Notes: a model not told the origin generated them from the sequence alone. A stretch of 64,000 bases of DNA from Tetragonia tetragonoides (GCA_038025085.1 CM076147.1:26947001-27011000); one strand, 5' to 3'; numbered from the stretch's first letter, positions 42,391-54,318 are shown. Numbers and translations are program-made.

Positions 42391-44777
42391 TTAGTGGAGC
42401 TTAACAAAGTTTAATGTTTCATCGTTGATCCAGTTGTACCTTTCCATGATAGAATTACTTGTGGTTTTTGGAGGATAATCATCAATGCGATCATCCCAAA
42501 CATTTCTATGTTCCAAGTCCCTCATCACCTCCCACAAGCAATTGTTGCACTTAAACCCTGCTCCAAAGCTCATCATAAGGATCTTATCCCCTTTCTTGAG
42601 CCTCTTCTTAGCCTCCATGTAACCCAAAACATACCAAAAACCAGCTGATGAAGTATTACCCCATCGATAAAGTGTCATTCTAGAAGGCTCCACATCGTAT
42701 TTGCTAAGCTGCAAACCCTTCTCAACACCATCAATGATCGCCCTTCCCCCTGGATGTATGCAAAAGTGTTGGACACCGGCCTTCATATTCGGACCCTCTT
42801 TGGTTTTGAAGATGTAAGAACTAACTAGGTAGCGGATTAGCTCGCTTACAGGAAGGATCTTAGGCGCGAGCACCTTGAGATTTTCAGCTAAGCCTTGAGC
42901 CGCGGCGATAGGAAGGTGTTTGGTGAGACGAAAGCCTCCATACCCCTTGTCGTCCTCCTTTCCAAAACAACATTGGTATGCCTCATCTCTAGCGCCAATA
43001 TGGGTTCTCACTAAGTATTTGAGCTTAATTAGAGCTTGGTGCTTTAGGCTCCTCTTATTTGAGAAGAGCATTGAACAACCACCAGCGCGGAACAAGCAAT
43101 TGGAAAGCATGAACGACCGGTCCGTGCCCATGTACCAGTCTGATCCCATGCACTCGGTGCTTATAATGATGGCATTCATGTTCCTGCTCATATAGGAAGG
43201 AAATGGGTAAAATATATTTGTACTCTATTTATATGTCAAAATATTTACATAGAGTACGAAGTATATTAGGTATACTTATGAAGAATTACTAATTTTCTAA
43301 GATCAAATGTTATGTATGATCCGAATAACCAATAACGCAATGATACGTGAGATATACTATATGTAATCCATAACATGGTATGTATTAGAGGTTTTGTGTT
43401 TTCTGTTAATAAGATAAGGTGACATATTTATCATTTGCCAGGATCAAAAATGAGGTCATGCTTTTCCGATCCATTAACCAAACTACAACTTTCGTGTGCA
43501 ACCGCCTCATGATGAATCAATTACTTGGGCTTTAATGTTTTAAAGTTTACAAAATGAGTATGTCTAGTGTGAGACCAACTCATATGAAACTGGGGTTACT
43601 ATTTAGAATTATAGAGATCACTTATTATGAACGGTGACCTTTGTTTCACTAAAAGAGTAACCCTCGTCTCACCAAAAATTAGAATAAGACCTTCTCAAAC
43701 AAGTTTTTGTGCTCCAAAATTAATACCATCAAAATCCCCCTAATTAAGATATGTAAAGTAACCCTACAAGTCTTTAAATTAAGGCACAACTAAATTTTAT
43801 CAAGTGCGTCGTAGACCCTTAAACTAACCTAAATATTTGTGTGAAGAAAAACTTTAAAAGTTCAAAGTCACCCTTAAATTGTGTCATATTTCCCACCAAC
43901 AGGCTACCATGATGAGATGGTTGCAAAAGAGCGTTATACCCCCTCTGTTCTAAAATGAGCTTTTTGATTTGACTTTGTACAGTTTACGAGACATCACTTT
44001 GACTATTAATAACTACAAATATATAAATAAGTATCAAAACTAAGAAAAAAAGATGATATTGTGAAAGTATAATTATAAATGAATCTAAGGATAGTATTTT
44101 GATATTGTAAATCTTCATATAATTTTCACAAATCAATAGTCAAGTTTTGCAAAGTTCGACTCAAAAAGTTAAACATAAAGCTCATTTTGAAACGAATGGA
44201 GTATATATGTATAATACCTGTGAACTTTGAACAGTTGCTCGACGATGTTAACGGCAACAATACTAGCACTGCATCCCATGCCAGTGACATTATACGTCCT
44301 GATGTCCTCCCGCATCTTATAGTGGTTAACGACTCGGGAGGTGAGGGACGGGGCAGGGGACAAAAGAGAAACATTCACGACGAGGATGTCGATGTCACTT
44401 GGGGATATGCCCGTCTTGTCGAAGAGCTTATCGAGGGTGTCGAACATTGCCTCGTCAAGCTCCGCCAAGGAGTCGTCGGCAAGAGAAGGGTGCTCCTCTC
44501 GGCCTTCGAGGATGGTTTTAGGGATGTAAGTGTCATCTCCTATGCCAGAGTTAACCAAAGTTTTCAAGAGGAATCTGAATTCCTCTATGCCTATTCTTTT
44601 GTTTCGAAATACAATTTCGGCAGCAGTTTCCGGGGTTAGAACTCTCTCCTCTGGGGGCTTGAAACACTCATAGTGAAGCATGTAGCAACATTGATCTCTC
44701 TTTTCTAATATTCTCTTGCAAATAAGGTAAACGATGTACAACAAAGGGAAGAGGAAAAGTTTTGTGAGAAGCTCCAT
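42391..44777 (-). CDS. 3-ketoacyl-CoA synthase, 2 exons, 450 aa
   Basis: Exon 1 is 44777-44218 and exon 2 is 43183-42391, joined GT-AG inside an Arg codon; TAA at 42391. The enzyme condenses malonyl-CoA with a long-chain acyl-CoA, the first step of very-long-chain fatty acid elongation at the ER, feeding wax, suberin and sphingolipids. The N-terminus has one hydrophobic anchor (residues ~5-21, KLFLFPLLYIVYLIC). The FAE1/CUT1 condensing domain contains the active-site Cys169 in TGMGCSAS, His330 in CIHPGGRAIID and Asn363 in RWGNTSSAG. Other family blocks are RSLKHQALIKLKYLVRTH and SFGAGFKCNNC. The short N-terminus and the sequence resemble the Arabidopsis KCS12/KCS19 group; the specific paralogue is a guess. 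Length is at the short end of the family (450-530 aa). It appears intact. Confidence 0.92.
43565..43712. mobile_element. GTGTGAGACCAACTCA-type MITE in the synthase intron
   Basis: Begins near AGTGTGAGACCAACTCATAT and ends near AGACCTTCTCAAACAAG. The same family recurs at about 55100, 55510 and 61967. The ends are weakly inverted; the boundary is approximate. Confidence 0.4.
43939..44201. mobile_element. Stowaway-like MITE, 263 bp, in the synthase intron
   Basis: The left end CCCCCTCTGTTCTAAAATGA (GCTTTTTGA) pairs with the right end AAGCTCATTTTGAAACGAAT (GGAG). TA flanks at 43937-43938 and 44202-44203. Confidence 0.75.
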
Positions 44778-46014
44778 TATGAAAAGGAGAGTGGATGATA
44801 ATTATTCAATGGAGAATGTGATTATTATCAGCACCTATTAATAAGAGATTCATTAGGTAAGATCAGTTTGTATATTATCTAATTTTTAATTCTCATTTGC
44901 AATAATCAACATATTCATAATAGTAGTACGTTAACGATGGCACGCAGCGGATATGATCTACATGCACAAGTAATGATAAACTCTCAATTACTTTTAAGTT
45001 TTATAGTAATATTTATAAGAAAAAAGAGCTTTGGTTAGGCCAATTCAAATTGCATGCCTTATAATGGTGATGAAGTCATTTGATAATATACGTATTACTT
45101 GTAGCATCGCCATTGTTGAATTCATATCCCTCACTCGTAGTCAACAACACTACTGTGACAGTACAATATAATAGTAGTATGTGTATATGAAGGATAGTTT
45201 AAAGCATATATGACTGTAAATAAGTGACGTGAAAGCAAGGGCATTACACTTGAATTGGTTTTGATTTTGATGAATTAGACAAGAAAATTGGCCTTTGGTC
45301 TTGGCTTAGAGTGTTAGGGTGATTAAAATCAAATGAGGGATTTTGTGGGGTTAATTTATTTAACTTATACAGCTATATGGACTTAATGTTATAGGTGTGA
45401 CTTTTGAATACGATTGTTAATAAGAGAGATTTTTTTTATTTATTAATTTGAGGTGAGAGAGATTTATTTTAAGGGTAGGGGTTGATTAGGAGTAAAAAAT
45501 TTCCCATGGGCTTTTATTTTGGAAACTATGTGGGTTGTAAGCTGTGAGCGAGGTGTCGTAGCTGTAAGTTGCGAGCTGTACGTTTGAGTAGCTTGAGCGT
45601 TGACAAACAGGTAGGATCGGGTCAAGTCACACCAAATTCGGGTCATCAGCAGGTCGGGTTATTATTGGTTCGGATTAATATCAGGTTGATTTTGTCGGGT
45701 CTTTAGCATAGATCGGTTTGGAGTCGGATTTTCGGGTCAAGCGCCTCTTATCTCACAAACTTCTGACCTCATATCGGATTCGTATCATTAGCAGATCGAC
45801 CCTCTTCAAATTAAGTTTTAAGCTGTTGAGGTCGGGTCTAATATTACCAGCTCTAATTGGAAGCTATCATGAGCTTTTGCCCACCAAACATAACTTTTGG
45901 ACGCTTTTATCTCAATTTTCTTAACCCAAAAAGTTACAAACTCCGATCCCAAAAAACTCTCTACTAAACATAATATTAAACTAAGTTCGATAAAACATTT
46001 AACCGTGCCTTTTA
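44778..46014. other. 5' flank of the synthase gene and intergenic DNA
   Basis: The first several hundred bases are the promoter region of the minus-strand gene; no box is clear enough to call. About 45600-45860 has repeated GGTCGGGTC and TCGGATT words, perhaps a decayed hAT-like MITE. No gene seen. Confidence 0.4.
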
Positions 46015-46390
46015 GGCCTTATTTGGTTAGACGTAATTTGACTTAAGGAACTTCAACTTCTTTGAAAGTGGAGGAGTTTATATAGTTTGGTTCACTTTCT
46101 TCTATGAAAATTAAACTTTTCTTACAGTGTGGGAAGTTTCTTACCTAGGGGGGCAAGTTAAGTCCAACTTCTCAGGATAATTGATGTAAAATACATTTTT
46201 ACCCCTTGAATTTGATAATAATTATGCGTGTGAGTTGGGTAATATGTCATTTTGCACCTATTTCCAAGGAAGTAAGCTTTGTAAACCAAACATAAATACT
46301 TCCATGAATGTTCAACTTACATAAAAAGTTGAAGTTTCATGGTTTTACAACTTTTTTAATGGAAGTTGAGACAAGTGACCAAATAAGGCC
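46015..46390. mobile_element. Harbinger-like MITE, 376 bp
   Basis: The left end GGCCTTATTTGGTTAGAC and right end AAGTGACCAAATAAGGCC are inverted. TTA flanks both sides (46012-46014, 46391-46393). Non-coding interior. Confidence 0.75.
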
Positions 46391-46525
46391 TTAGAAAACT
46401 AAATGTTATGCCCTTTAAACATCTTAGCTTGCAGAGTGGAGTGACTGAGTGAGGAATCTCCCAAGGGAGAGAAGGGAGTGTATAGCCTCTTTTTAATAGA
46501 TAGATCTAAAAGCCTGATCCCATAT

Positions 46526-47018
46526 GGGGATGGGGGGTATCATTCGTGACCAGGAAGGGAGATTTGTAAGTGCTTTTGCGCGCAGAAAACTATGGTGTTT
46601 GTGTTTGTACGATCACGAGGTCAGAAGTACTTGCTCTCTTGCTGGGATTAACAATGGCTAAGGAATTGGGCATTCGGAAATTGCATGACAAATTGGATTC
46701 TCAGGTGGTAGTGCAACTGGTGGCTAGAGATGATGTGAGGAACGGACCAACAGCCTTCATGGTTCGTAAATGCAGAAAAATTATTAGTGATGAAGCTTGG
46801 GAGGTTGAAGGTTGAACATTGCTTTCGTGAAGCATAACGAATAGCGGATTGGTTAGCTAACGTTGGTTGTGATCAAGCTGATAGGCTTTGTTACTTTGAA
46901 ATCCCTCCCCTGGCCCTAATTTAAGCTCTATAATTTTTGAGGATGTAATAAGTGTGGCTTGGCCACATAGCATTAGAGTTAGTTAGCTTTCTTTGGGGCT
47001 TGGCCCTCTCTTGAAGCA

Positions 47019-47059
<41 letters not shown>
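46526..47059 (+). mobile_element. 5'-truncated LINE tail with poly(A)
   Basis: Ends in 40 A (47020-47059) and is bracketed by CCTGATCCCATAT (46513-46525) and CCTAATCCCATAT (47060-47072), one mismatch in 13. This is the signature of target-primed reverse transcription. It contains a decayed RNase H domain: ALLLGLTMAKELGIRK and, after a shift, ADWLANVGCDQAD. Confidence 0.85.
46570..46917 (+). pseudogene. RNase H fragment of a LINE
   Basis: SEVLALLLGLTMAKELGIRK and LDSQVVVQL recall the central RNase H helices. The frame shifts near 46812 and continues with the terminal ADWLAN motif, also interrupted by a stop. No function remains. Confidence 0.7.
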
Positions 47060-47062
<3 letters not shown>

Positions 47063-47404
47063 AATCCCATATTTGTAGCCCCAATTGACCAAATTTGTAT
47101 ATTTAATGACACCATTTGGACAAAAAGGTACATTTAAAAAGAAGTATCACTAAGAAATAAAAACTGGGCTTTTTCTCTCGACTAGGGTTATAGTCGTGGA
47201 GTCGCTTCCCTTGGTTTTTCAATGACTATAGGGCACTTTTCTTCTTGATTTTTTCGTCTGATTCCTCTCCACGGGTTAGTTTCCCTTGTGGTTTTTTTCT
47301 TTCTGCGTGAGTTATATCTTGGTTCACCTTTTTTACGAGGGTTTTATTCCTGGTGGTGCTAGATTAGGGTTTAGAGGTTAGTTTTTTGGTTCCTTTTGTA
47401 ATCC

Positions 47405-48583
47405 ATGGCATCTGACTTAGAGAGTAGGATTAAAGGTTTGAAGTTGACGGAAGAAGAGAAGGAAGTGCTTGTTTGTGAAGATGATCCTGAGGACACAAAG
47501 GGTGATCAGGTGGCCTATTGTCTGGTGGGAAAGCTTTTAACGGCCAGCGCTTTTAGTATTGATGCTTTAAAGAAAACCATGAAGATTGCCTGGAAACTTT
47601 CTGGTGGTCTGATTGTGCGAGAGATTGAAGGGAACTTATTCATATTCCAATTCTTCGACAAGGCAGACAGGGCATATGTGATAAGAGAGGGACCATGGAC
47701 GTTTGATGGTGCTCCGCTATTGCTGAAGGAGATAGAAGGAAGTGAACAACCTTCATAAATTACTTTTGGCTCAATTCGTTTTTGGGTGAAAGTGTATGAT
47801 ATCCCACTGAACAAACGTAACAAGTCCACAGCGATTTCCATGGCGTCAAGGATTGGAAAATTTCTAGAATATGATGATTCTGATCCTACGGGGTGGGAGA
47901 AGTTTATGAGGTTCCGGGTGGATTTGAATTTATCAAAGGCGTTGCTTAGAGGGATGAGAATGATGGTTGGAGGGGTGAGTAAGTGGGTTGAGTTCAGATA
48001 TGAGAGACTGCCAGATTTTTGTTATGCTTGTGGCATGTTTGGGCATGTGTACCGTCAATGCTTGCACTATGATGAAGCTATTCCAGAGGCTGAATTGTCA
48101 TATGGTCCCTAGTTAAAAGCTTCACCAACTCGAATGCGACAACGAGGTGATGCACGTAGTCTTGATGAAGCAAGAATGGTTGCAAATATGAAGGCAAATC
48201 TAGCTGCTAGTAAGGTAAAACAAAAGCTTAATTTTGAGGGAATGGACTTGCAAAACAAAACTGAGTTGGGAATGGGACGAGGTTGCAGTGAAAAGGAAGG
48301 AGGGGGAGTGGTGGCAGGCATGGAGCACCAAGGGGTGAGGGTGGCTGCAAAAGTGGCTACAATTGAACATAGGGTGAAGAGAGTGAGAAATGACGGAAAC
48401 CAGTTCAATGTTGCACAGGGTACGTCTAATTATATGAGCACTAATTTCGACATTCCCATGTATGACGACGAAGTTCCATTGGAGGTTGGTAAGCAGGCTA
48501 TGTCGTTGGAGGCGGGTGACGGAAAAAATTCTCATACTATAACGGCGGTGGTTGGGGAGCCCGAACACCGCCGACAACAATGA
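47405..48583 (+). pseudogene. LINE-B ORF1: DUF4283 plus zinc knuckle protein
   Basis: The ATG at 47405 in TCCATGGCA is a good start. DUF4283 features: VGKLLTASAFSIDALKKTMK, FQFFDKADRAYVIREGPWTF and, beyond a TAA at 47756, FWVKVYDIPLN. The knuckle is CYACGMFGHVYRQC near 48022-48063. A TAG lies at 48110. The tail is basic and low-complexity and ends CAATGA, where the TGA (48581-48583) overlaps the ORF2 ATG. Apart from two stops the frame is continuous. Confidence 0.8.
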
Positions 48584-50940
48584 ATTGTATAAGCTACAAC
48601 TGCCGGGGGCTTGGCAACCCTCGCGCAGTTGGGCGCCTTCGAAAGTTGCTAAATAAAGAGAAGCCTGCTCTAATTTTTCTAATGGAGACAAAGTTGAGTG
48701 GGCAGGAGATGGAGAAGGTTCGTAGGCCTCTGGGGTCGTATGAGGGCATGTTTGTTGATTCGGCAGGCCGCTCTGGGGGGTTGGCATTGCTTTGGGAGGA
48801 GTCGGTTAAAATTAGGTTGATCTCTTGTTCAATGCATCATATGGACTGTACAGTTGAAGGTTTAATCAGGGAGGAAGGTTGGCGTTTTACAGGATTCTAT
48901 GGGTGGTCTGAAGCGTCTCTTAAGCATCTCTCGTGGGAGTTGTTACGCTCGCTAAAACACGATGATGAGTCACCGTGGTTAGTGATGGGTGACTTTAACC
49001 AAATTTTATTTCATGATGAGAAGGAAGGAGGGCCTGCAAGGGAGCAAGGGCATATGGATGAGTTTCGCTTTGCGCTAGATCATTGTGGATTGAAAGACAT
49101 TGGCTATGAGGGCAATCAATGGACATGGACTAATGCTAGACCTGATCCTGAAACTGTTTATGAGAGGTTAGATCGTGCCGTTGCATCTTTTGACTGGATA
49201 GAAATGTTTCCTATTCTTACCATTCAGCACCTTGCTAGAGATAAGTCAGACCATGTGCCTATTAAACTAGTTGACTTGCGTACTGTTGGAAGAAGAAAGC
49301 ATAAAAAACAATTTAGATTTGAAGACCTTTGGCTAACTTCTCCTAACTGTGAAGTTGTGGTCAGAGATGCTTGGCAAAGTAGTAGGGACCTAGTGAATGC
49401 TCCTGAGGTGCTTATAAAGATTAAAAAATGTGCAGGAGCTCTCATGAAGTGGGGTAAGGCAGAATTTGGACATATTTAAAATAAAATAGTGGAAGTTAGA
49501 AGGAGAATGATGTTCCTGGATAATTCGATTGCCACAGCCAACATTGTTGAAGAAAGAAGGAGACTATGTAGGCAGTTAGACGAGCTTTTGGTGCAGGAGG
49601 AAATTTTGTGGCGACAACGATCGAGAAATTTGTTTATTAAGGAAGGTGATAAAAACACTAAATTCTTCCATATGAGAGCCACGTTGCGAAAGAAGAAAAA
49701 TAGAATAGGCTCAATTAAAAGGGAGGACGGGGTGTTGGTGGAAGGTGAAGAAGAGATTGCTAAAGTCGTCATGGATTACTTTAGGAATCTTTTTACTACC
49801 TCTAACCCCAATTCTTTTGATTTAGCACTTGCAGGAATTCAATCCAGAGTAACAGAGGCGATGAACCGGGAGCTCATACAACCTTTTGATCCTGGTGAGG
49901 TATACACTGCCCTTAAACAAATGCACCCGAGTAAGGCTCCAGGACCGGATGGTATGAATGCTAATTTTTTTCAAAAATTTTGGCATATTGTTGGTCCTGA
50001 GGTTTCTGATCTTGTAATTTCTATCTTGAATGGTGCTTGTGAGTGTTCCTATGTGAATGGTACCAATGTTGTCTTAATCCCTAAAGTGAACAAACCCTCC
50101 TCTATGATCGACTTTAGGCCTATTAGCTTGTGTAATGTCATTTATAAACTTATTTCTAAAGTTCTAGCTAATAGGTTGAAATTGGTCTTGTCTGTGATTA
50201 TTTCCCCGTCTCAGAGTGCATTTGCTCCTGGTCGCTTAATTACTGATAACACCTTGGTTGCTTTTGAAAGTTTTCACTATATGGGTAGTATTTGTTCGGG
50301 TACAAAAGGAGTTATGGCGGTTAAGCTGGATATGAGCAAGGCTTATGATAGAGTGGAGTGGTCTTTTTTAGAGCAAGTCATGTTAAAAATGGGTTTCTGT
50401 GGGGAATGGGTGGAAATGGTAATGAGGTGTGTACGATCTGTTTCCATGGCCATTTTGGTTAATGGTGTTCCAACTAATAATTTTTTACCTCAGAGAGGAC
50501 TCCGTCAAGGAGACCCTATATCCCCGTATCTGTTTATTATTTGTGCAGAGGCTTTTTCTAGTTTGCTTGACTTGGAGGTACAAAGGAAAAATATGCAGGG
50601 GTTAAAGGTATGCAGGGGTGCTCCGGAAGTTTCTCATCTTTTATTTGTCGATGATAGTGTGGTTTTTTGTAGAGCGGATGATCAGGATGTTAGAGCTATA
50701 AAACGCGTGTTGCAAGTTTATGAGCATGCATCTGGTCAGAAAATCAATTATAATAAATCTGAGGTAATATTTAGTTCGAATGTGCAGGATGAGACGAGAG
50801 CTAGAATTGCTACATCTCTAGGTGTTCTGGTGGTTGAAGGGCTGTCAAAATATCTTGGGATGACTATGAGTGTTGGGCGCTCTAAGAACCAAGTTTTTGC
50901 TCCGCTTAAGGAACGAGTGTGGAAAAAGCTAAAAGGATGA
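48580..50940 (+). pseudogene. LINE-B ORF2 N-terminal part: endonuclease and reverse transcriptase
   Basis: Starts MNCISYNCRGLGNPRAVGRL, the endonuclease domain, with METKLSG, GDFNQILF and DKSDHVPI (catalytic Asp/His). A TAA lies at 49477. The reverse transcriptase reads KAPGPDGMNANFFQKFW, FRPISLCNVIYKLISKVLAN, AFAPGRLITDN, KLDMSKAYDRVEWSF, GLRQGDPISPYLFIICAEAF and a catalytic box LLFVDDSVVF (near 50644). This has FVDD where most plant LINEs have FADD. TGA at 50938. Confidence 0.85.
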
Positions 50941-52522
50941 AAACAACAAGTTTTATCGTTTGCAGGTAGAGAAATACTTATAAAGGCAGCTGCCCAAGCT
51001 ATTCCTACCTATTGGATGAGCTTGTTTAGACTTCCGAAGAGCTTGTGTGGTGAAATGCAGAGCATGATGCCAAGGTTCTGGTGGGGGAGCCGGGATGGGG
51101 AGCGTAAATTACATTGGGTGGCGTGGAAGAGAGTCTGTGTGCCCAAGCTGGAGGGAGGACTTGGTTTTAGGCATATTGAACTTTTTAATGAGGCAATGCT
51201 AGCAAAGCAAGGATGGCGCCTATTAACAAACCCGGAGTCCTTAGCTGCGAGAGTATTAAAAGCTCGTTATTTTCCCAAGTGTGACTTTCTGCAAGCTGAG
51301 TTAGATCATCGGCCTAGCTACATGTGGAGAAGTATTTTGAGTGCGAGATGGATATTAGAGAAGGGGTGTAGATGGCTAGTGGGTGATGGAAAAAGTATTA
51401 ATGTTTGGCAAAGTCCTTGGATGTCGAGACCACCTTCCTTCAAGGTGATATCTCCTGTGATACATGGCAAAGAGGATTGTAAGGTTGCTGACTTAATTGA
51501 TACCGAGGCAGGGCGCTGGTGTGTTGATAAAGTTTGGGAGTTGTTCTTACCCTTTGAAGCAGAGGAAATTTTGGGTATACCACTTTGTTCAAGCTTACCT
51601 GCAGACAAGATTTTGTGGCATTTTTCCAAAGACGGTCACTATTCAGTACGTACAGGATATCACTATGCTAGGTGGCTTAAAGGTGCTGAGGAGGGAGGCA
51701 CTTCGTCAACACCAACGCGGGAGCCGTGGCGTTCAATTTTGGAGTCTGAATATTCCTCCAAAGGTTAGAAGCTTTGCTTGGCGCTTATGTAATGGAGCAT
51801 TACCGTCGAAGGGAAATATCCAAAGGAGAATTAATGATATTGACCCGTCATGTTTTAGTTGTGGGTGTGCTGTGGAGTCGGACTTACATGCTATATGTTA
51901 TTGTCCCTTGGTTACAGAGGCTTGGGAGCTTGCTGGACTAGAAGATGTTGTGGAGATAGTAGACAATAGATGTGCAATTGATTGGCTAGATGGTTGCTGT
52001 GATAAAGTAGGAAGGAGGAGATTGGAAGTTGTTGTTATGTTGGCTTGGGCCGTGTGGAATGATAGAAATTCAACAATGCTAGGAGAGACAAAGAGAGATG
52101 TACAGTTGCTGGTGAGTAGTACTTTGAGCTACCTGACAGCATATCAAGAAGCAAGGGCCACTGAACAAGGTGGGCTGAATACTGAAGCTGTACAGCAGAA
52201 CCATGATGGTCATCACTAGAAGCCTCCTCGGCTTGGTGTACTGAAAATTAATACGGATGCAGGACCCTTGCGAGGTGGGGGTACTGGCTTAGGTGTAGTA
52301 GTGAGGGATGCGGGTGGGAATTTAGTGAGATCCGCAACAAAGCAGGTGATAGACTGTTGGGAGACAAAGGTAGCGGAGGCACAAGCTGTGAGGTTCGGGT
52401 TACAAATAGCGTTGCAATGTGGCTCGAGTACCATTATAGTTGAAAGTGATTGCTTGGAGTTAATCTCAAGTTTGAAGAGGAAAGACCTGCCAATTTCGTT
52501 TTTTGGTTATCGAAATCTATGA
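50941..52522 (+). pseudogene. LINE-B ORF2 C-terminal part: zinc-binding and RNase H
   Basis: Reads KQQVLSFAGREILIKAAAQA and MSLFRLPKSLCGEMQ. The frame shifts near 51700. The zinc-binding segment reads PKVRSFAWRLCNGALPSKGN and CFSCGCAVESDLHAICYCP. After a TAG at 52217 the RNase H opens INTDAGPLRGGGTGLGVVVR with EAQAVRFGLQIALQ and VESDCLELI. It is interrupted before the last catalytic motif. Enzymatically dead. Confidence 0.8.
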
Positions 52523-53258
52523 AAATTTTGGTTGAATAACGGGGTTTAGCTAATTTTAATTATTTTCGCCCTTTTTTTTTCTTTTTTTTTTTTTTGCCTC
52601 ATGTCCTCTATTTTTTCTTTTCCCTATCTTTACTGGGCTGCCCCTTTATCCAGTTATTTGATGATGATAAATTTATATGATGATAATAACAAACAGATTA
52701 CTTCACATTTGTCTAAGTATTAGGAAATCATTCACTGTACAGATACTCTTCCAAGATATTGGTGTAGGTAATAATCGCTTTAGTTGATTCAGGCACATAG
52801 TTTGCCGCGGGGACAAGAAACCATCGATGGAAGGGGAAGGGTCAGTATAGGGACAACTGAATAGGGAGGGAGAGGAGAGACACGCAGAAAAAATAGAGCC
52901 ATGCCATCTCCTTAAAAAAATAAAAACCCGAAAAAATAAGCTTTTTATTCACATCTGGTGACCTGCCAAGCAAGTACACCATTACAATTAACAGAGCCAA
53001 GCACAGATCCACCAAAATCTTCACAACTCATCCGCTAGATCAAGACTCAAGCAATTCCCAGAGCCAAAGCATCAATTCGGCACACGCACAAGTTCCGAAT
53101 GACCAAGCAGTCGTTTGAGCGATTGAAGCTAGTAAACATTGGGAAAAAGAAAAAATAGAGGAAATGAGCCAAAAAAGAAAGAAAAAAAGTGGCAAAAATA
53201 ATTAAAATTAACTAAATCCGGTTATACAAACAAGATTCTCAAAGATTTATAGACAACC
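52505..53258. repeat. Imperfect inverted repeat, arms about 128 bp
   Basis: 52505-52636 and the complement of 53131-53258 align over their length: GGTTATCGAAATCTATGA against GGTTGTCTATAAATCTTTGA, then GGTTTAGCTAATTTTAATTA against GGATTTAGTTAATTTTAATT. T-rich runs and CCTCTATTTTTTCTTT follow in both. The spacer of ~495 bp has no gene. Either it is a foldback/TIR transposon or the tails of two oppositely oriented LINE copies. No target duplication found. Confidence 0.65.
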
Positions 53259-54318
53259 GGATAGAGTTGTCGTCCCATAAAAAAACTTCTAACTCTAATT
53301 TGCAACTGGGTCTATAAGCCTCTAGACCAAGTAATATCCATGGTAAAAATTTTTTTTCTACTCATTTTTTTCATTAATAATTGAAACTTTCCAGTATTTT
53401 ACAAAATTGAAAATAATTGCAAACATTTGCTATACTTCTCTATGATTCTGTGGTTAAATTGACAAGAGCATAAAATACATAAACGACATCATGCTCGTAT
53501 GAGATGCCTCACCTTGAGGCCGCCTCGATCATACAAGATTTTGTGAATAACCAATTTCGATAACAAAAAGGATCCAATGTACAAAACGTTAAGAAAAAGC
53601 CCAAAAAATTAGTTTCCACTGTAAGATGCCTGCCCACACTCGCGCCCAGCCCGAATCGAGCGAGTGGCACGCGTGTGAGGCACAACCCACACTCTTCCCA
53701 AAAGCCCATTATTATTAACTCAAACATTAGAAAAGTACACTCCAATGTATAAAATTCCAGGTACTTCCCTTCTCCCACCAATGTGGCATTCTAGAATAAC
53801 ATAAAAGGACTTCAAAACAATGGGAGATAGAGAGAAAACAACAGCCATTAAAACCCAAGTAAAGCTCCATTTCCAACAAAACAAACCCGACGAGGGCGGA
53901 AGAGGCATACAAATAGTTTAATAGGTGTGTTCTTTTTCACTGAATTGAACTGAACTGGACTGAACTGAAATGAATTAAAGTACTAAACTCCACGAACTGA
54001 ACTCTTTTTTTTCGATAATTATCCATGAACTGAACTCTATTGAATTGAATTGAATTAAACTGAACTCCACTGAAGTGAACGAAAATGAATAGTAATGTCT
54101 TTGATGAAAAGTAGATCACGTCACATCACTGAACTGAATTCCACTCAACTGAACTGAACTGAACTTATTATTGACTAATTGGAAAATAACACTTCCTGAG
54201 TCGAAAGAGTGATATGCCCTTAACCGATGGTGCACACATGGTGCGGAGAATATAAAAGTGGGTTGTCTTGAATTGAAAGATTGGATGACCTTTAGCATGC
54301 ATATAAGCTAGTGAGTTA
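53259..54318. other. Intergenic DNA with CTGAACTGAA-rich MITE
   Basis: 53925-54175 consists of many CTGAACTGAATTGAA words and starts near TAGGTGTGTTCTTTTTCACT. It is probably another Harbinger-like element with unclear right end. The remainder has no gene. Confidence 0.45.

Larger units (their letters stand above)
47170..52500 (+). mobile_element. Second L1-type LINE (LINE-B), nearly full length
   Basis: A 5' leader starts near CTCTCGACTAGGGTTATAG. ORF1 follows at 47405 and ORF2 at 48580; the endonuclease, reverse transcriptase, zinc-binding and RNase H domains are in order. Its lesions are mainly in-frame stops (47756, 48110, 49477, 50938, 52217) plus a single frameshift near 51700. The RNase H is cut short near 52500, where an inverted-repeat sequence begins, and no poly(A) tail or target duplication could be placed. 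It differs from LINE-A in sequence throughout. Confidence 0.85.

Noticed and set aside
44187..44639. 150-codon plus-strand frame
   Set aside because: Antisense to exon 1 of the 3-ketoacyl-CoA synthase.
48200..48787. 195-codon minus-strand frame
   Set aside because: Antisense shadow of LINE-B ORF1 tail and ORF2 start, where the sense frames carry recognised domains.
53509..53912. Overlapping minus-strand frames of 60-90 codons
   Set aside because: No start context, no recognisable motif, and adjacent to MITE-rich DNA; composition does not favour a gene.
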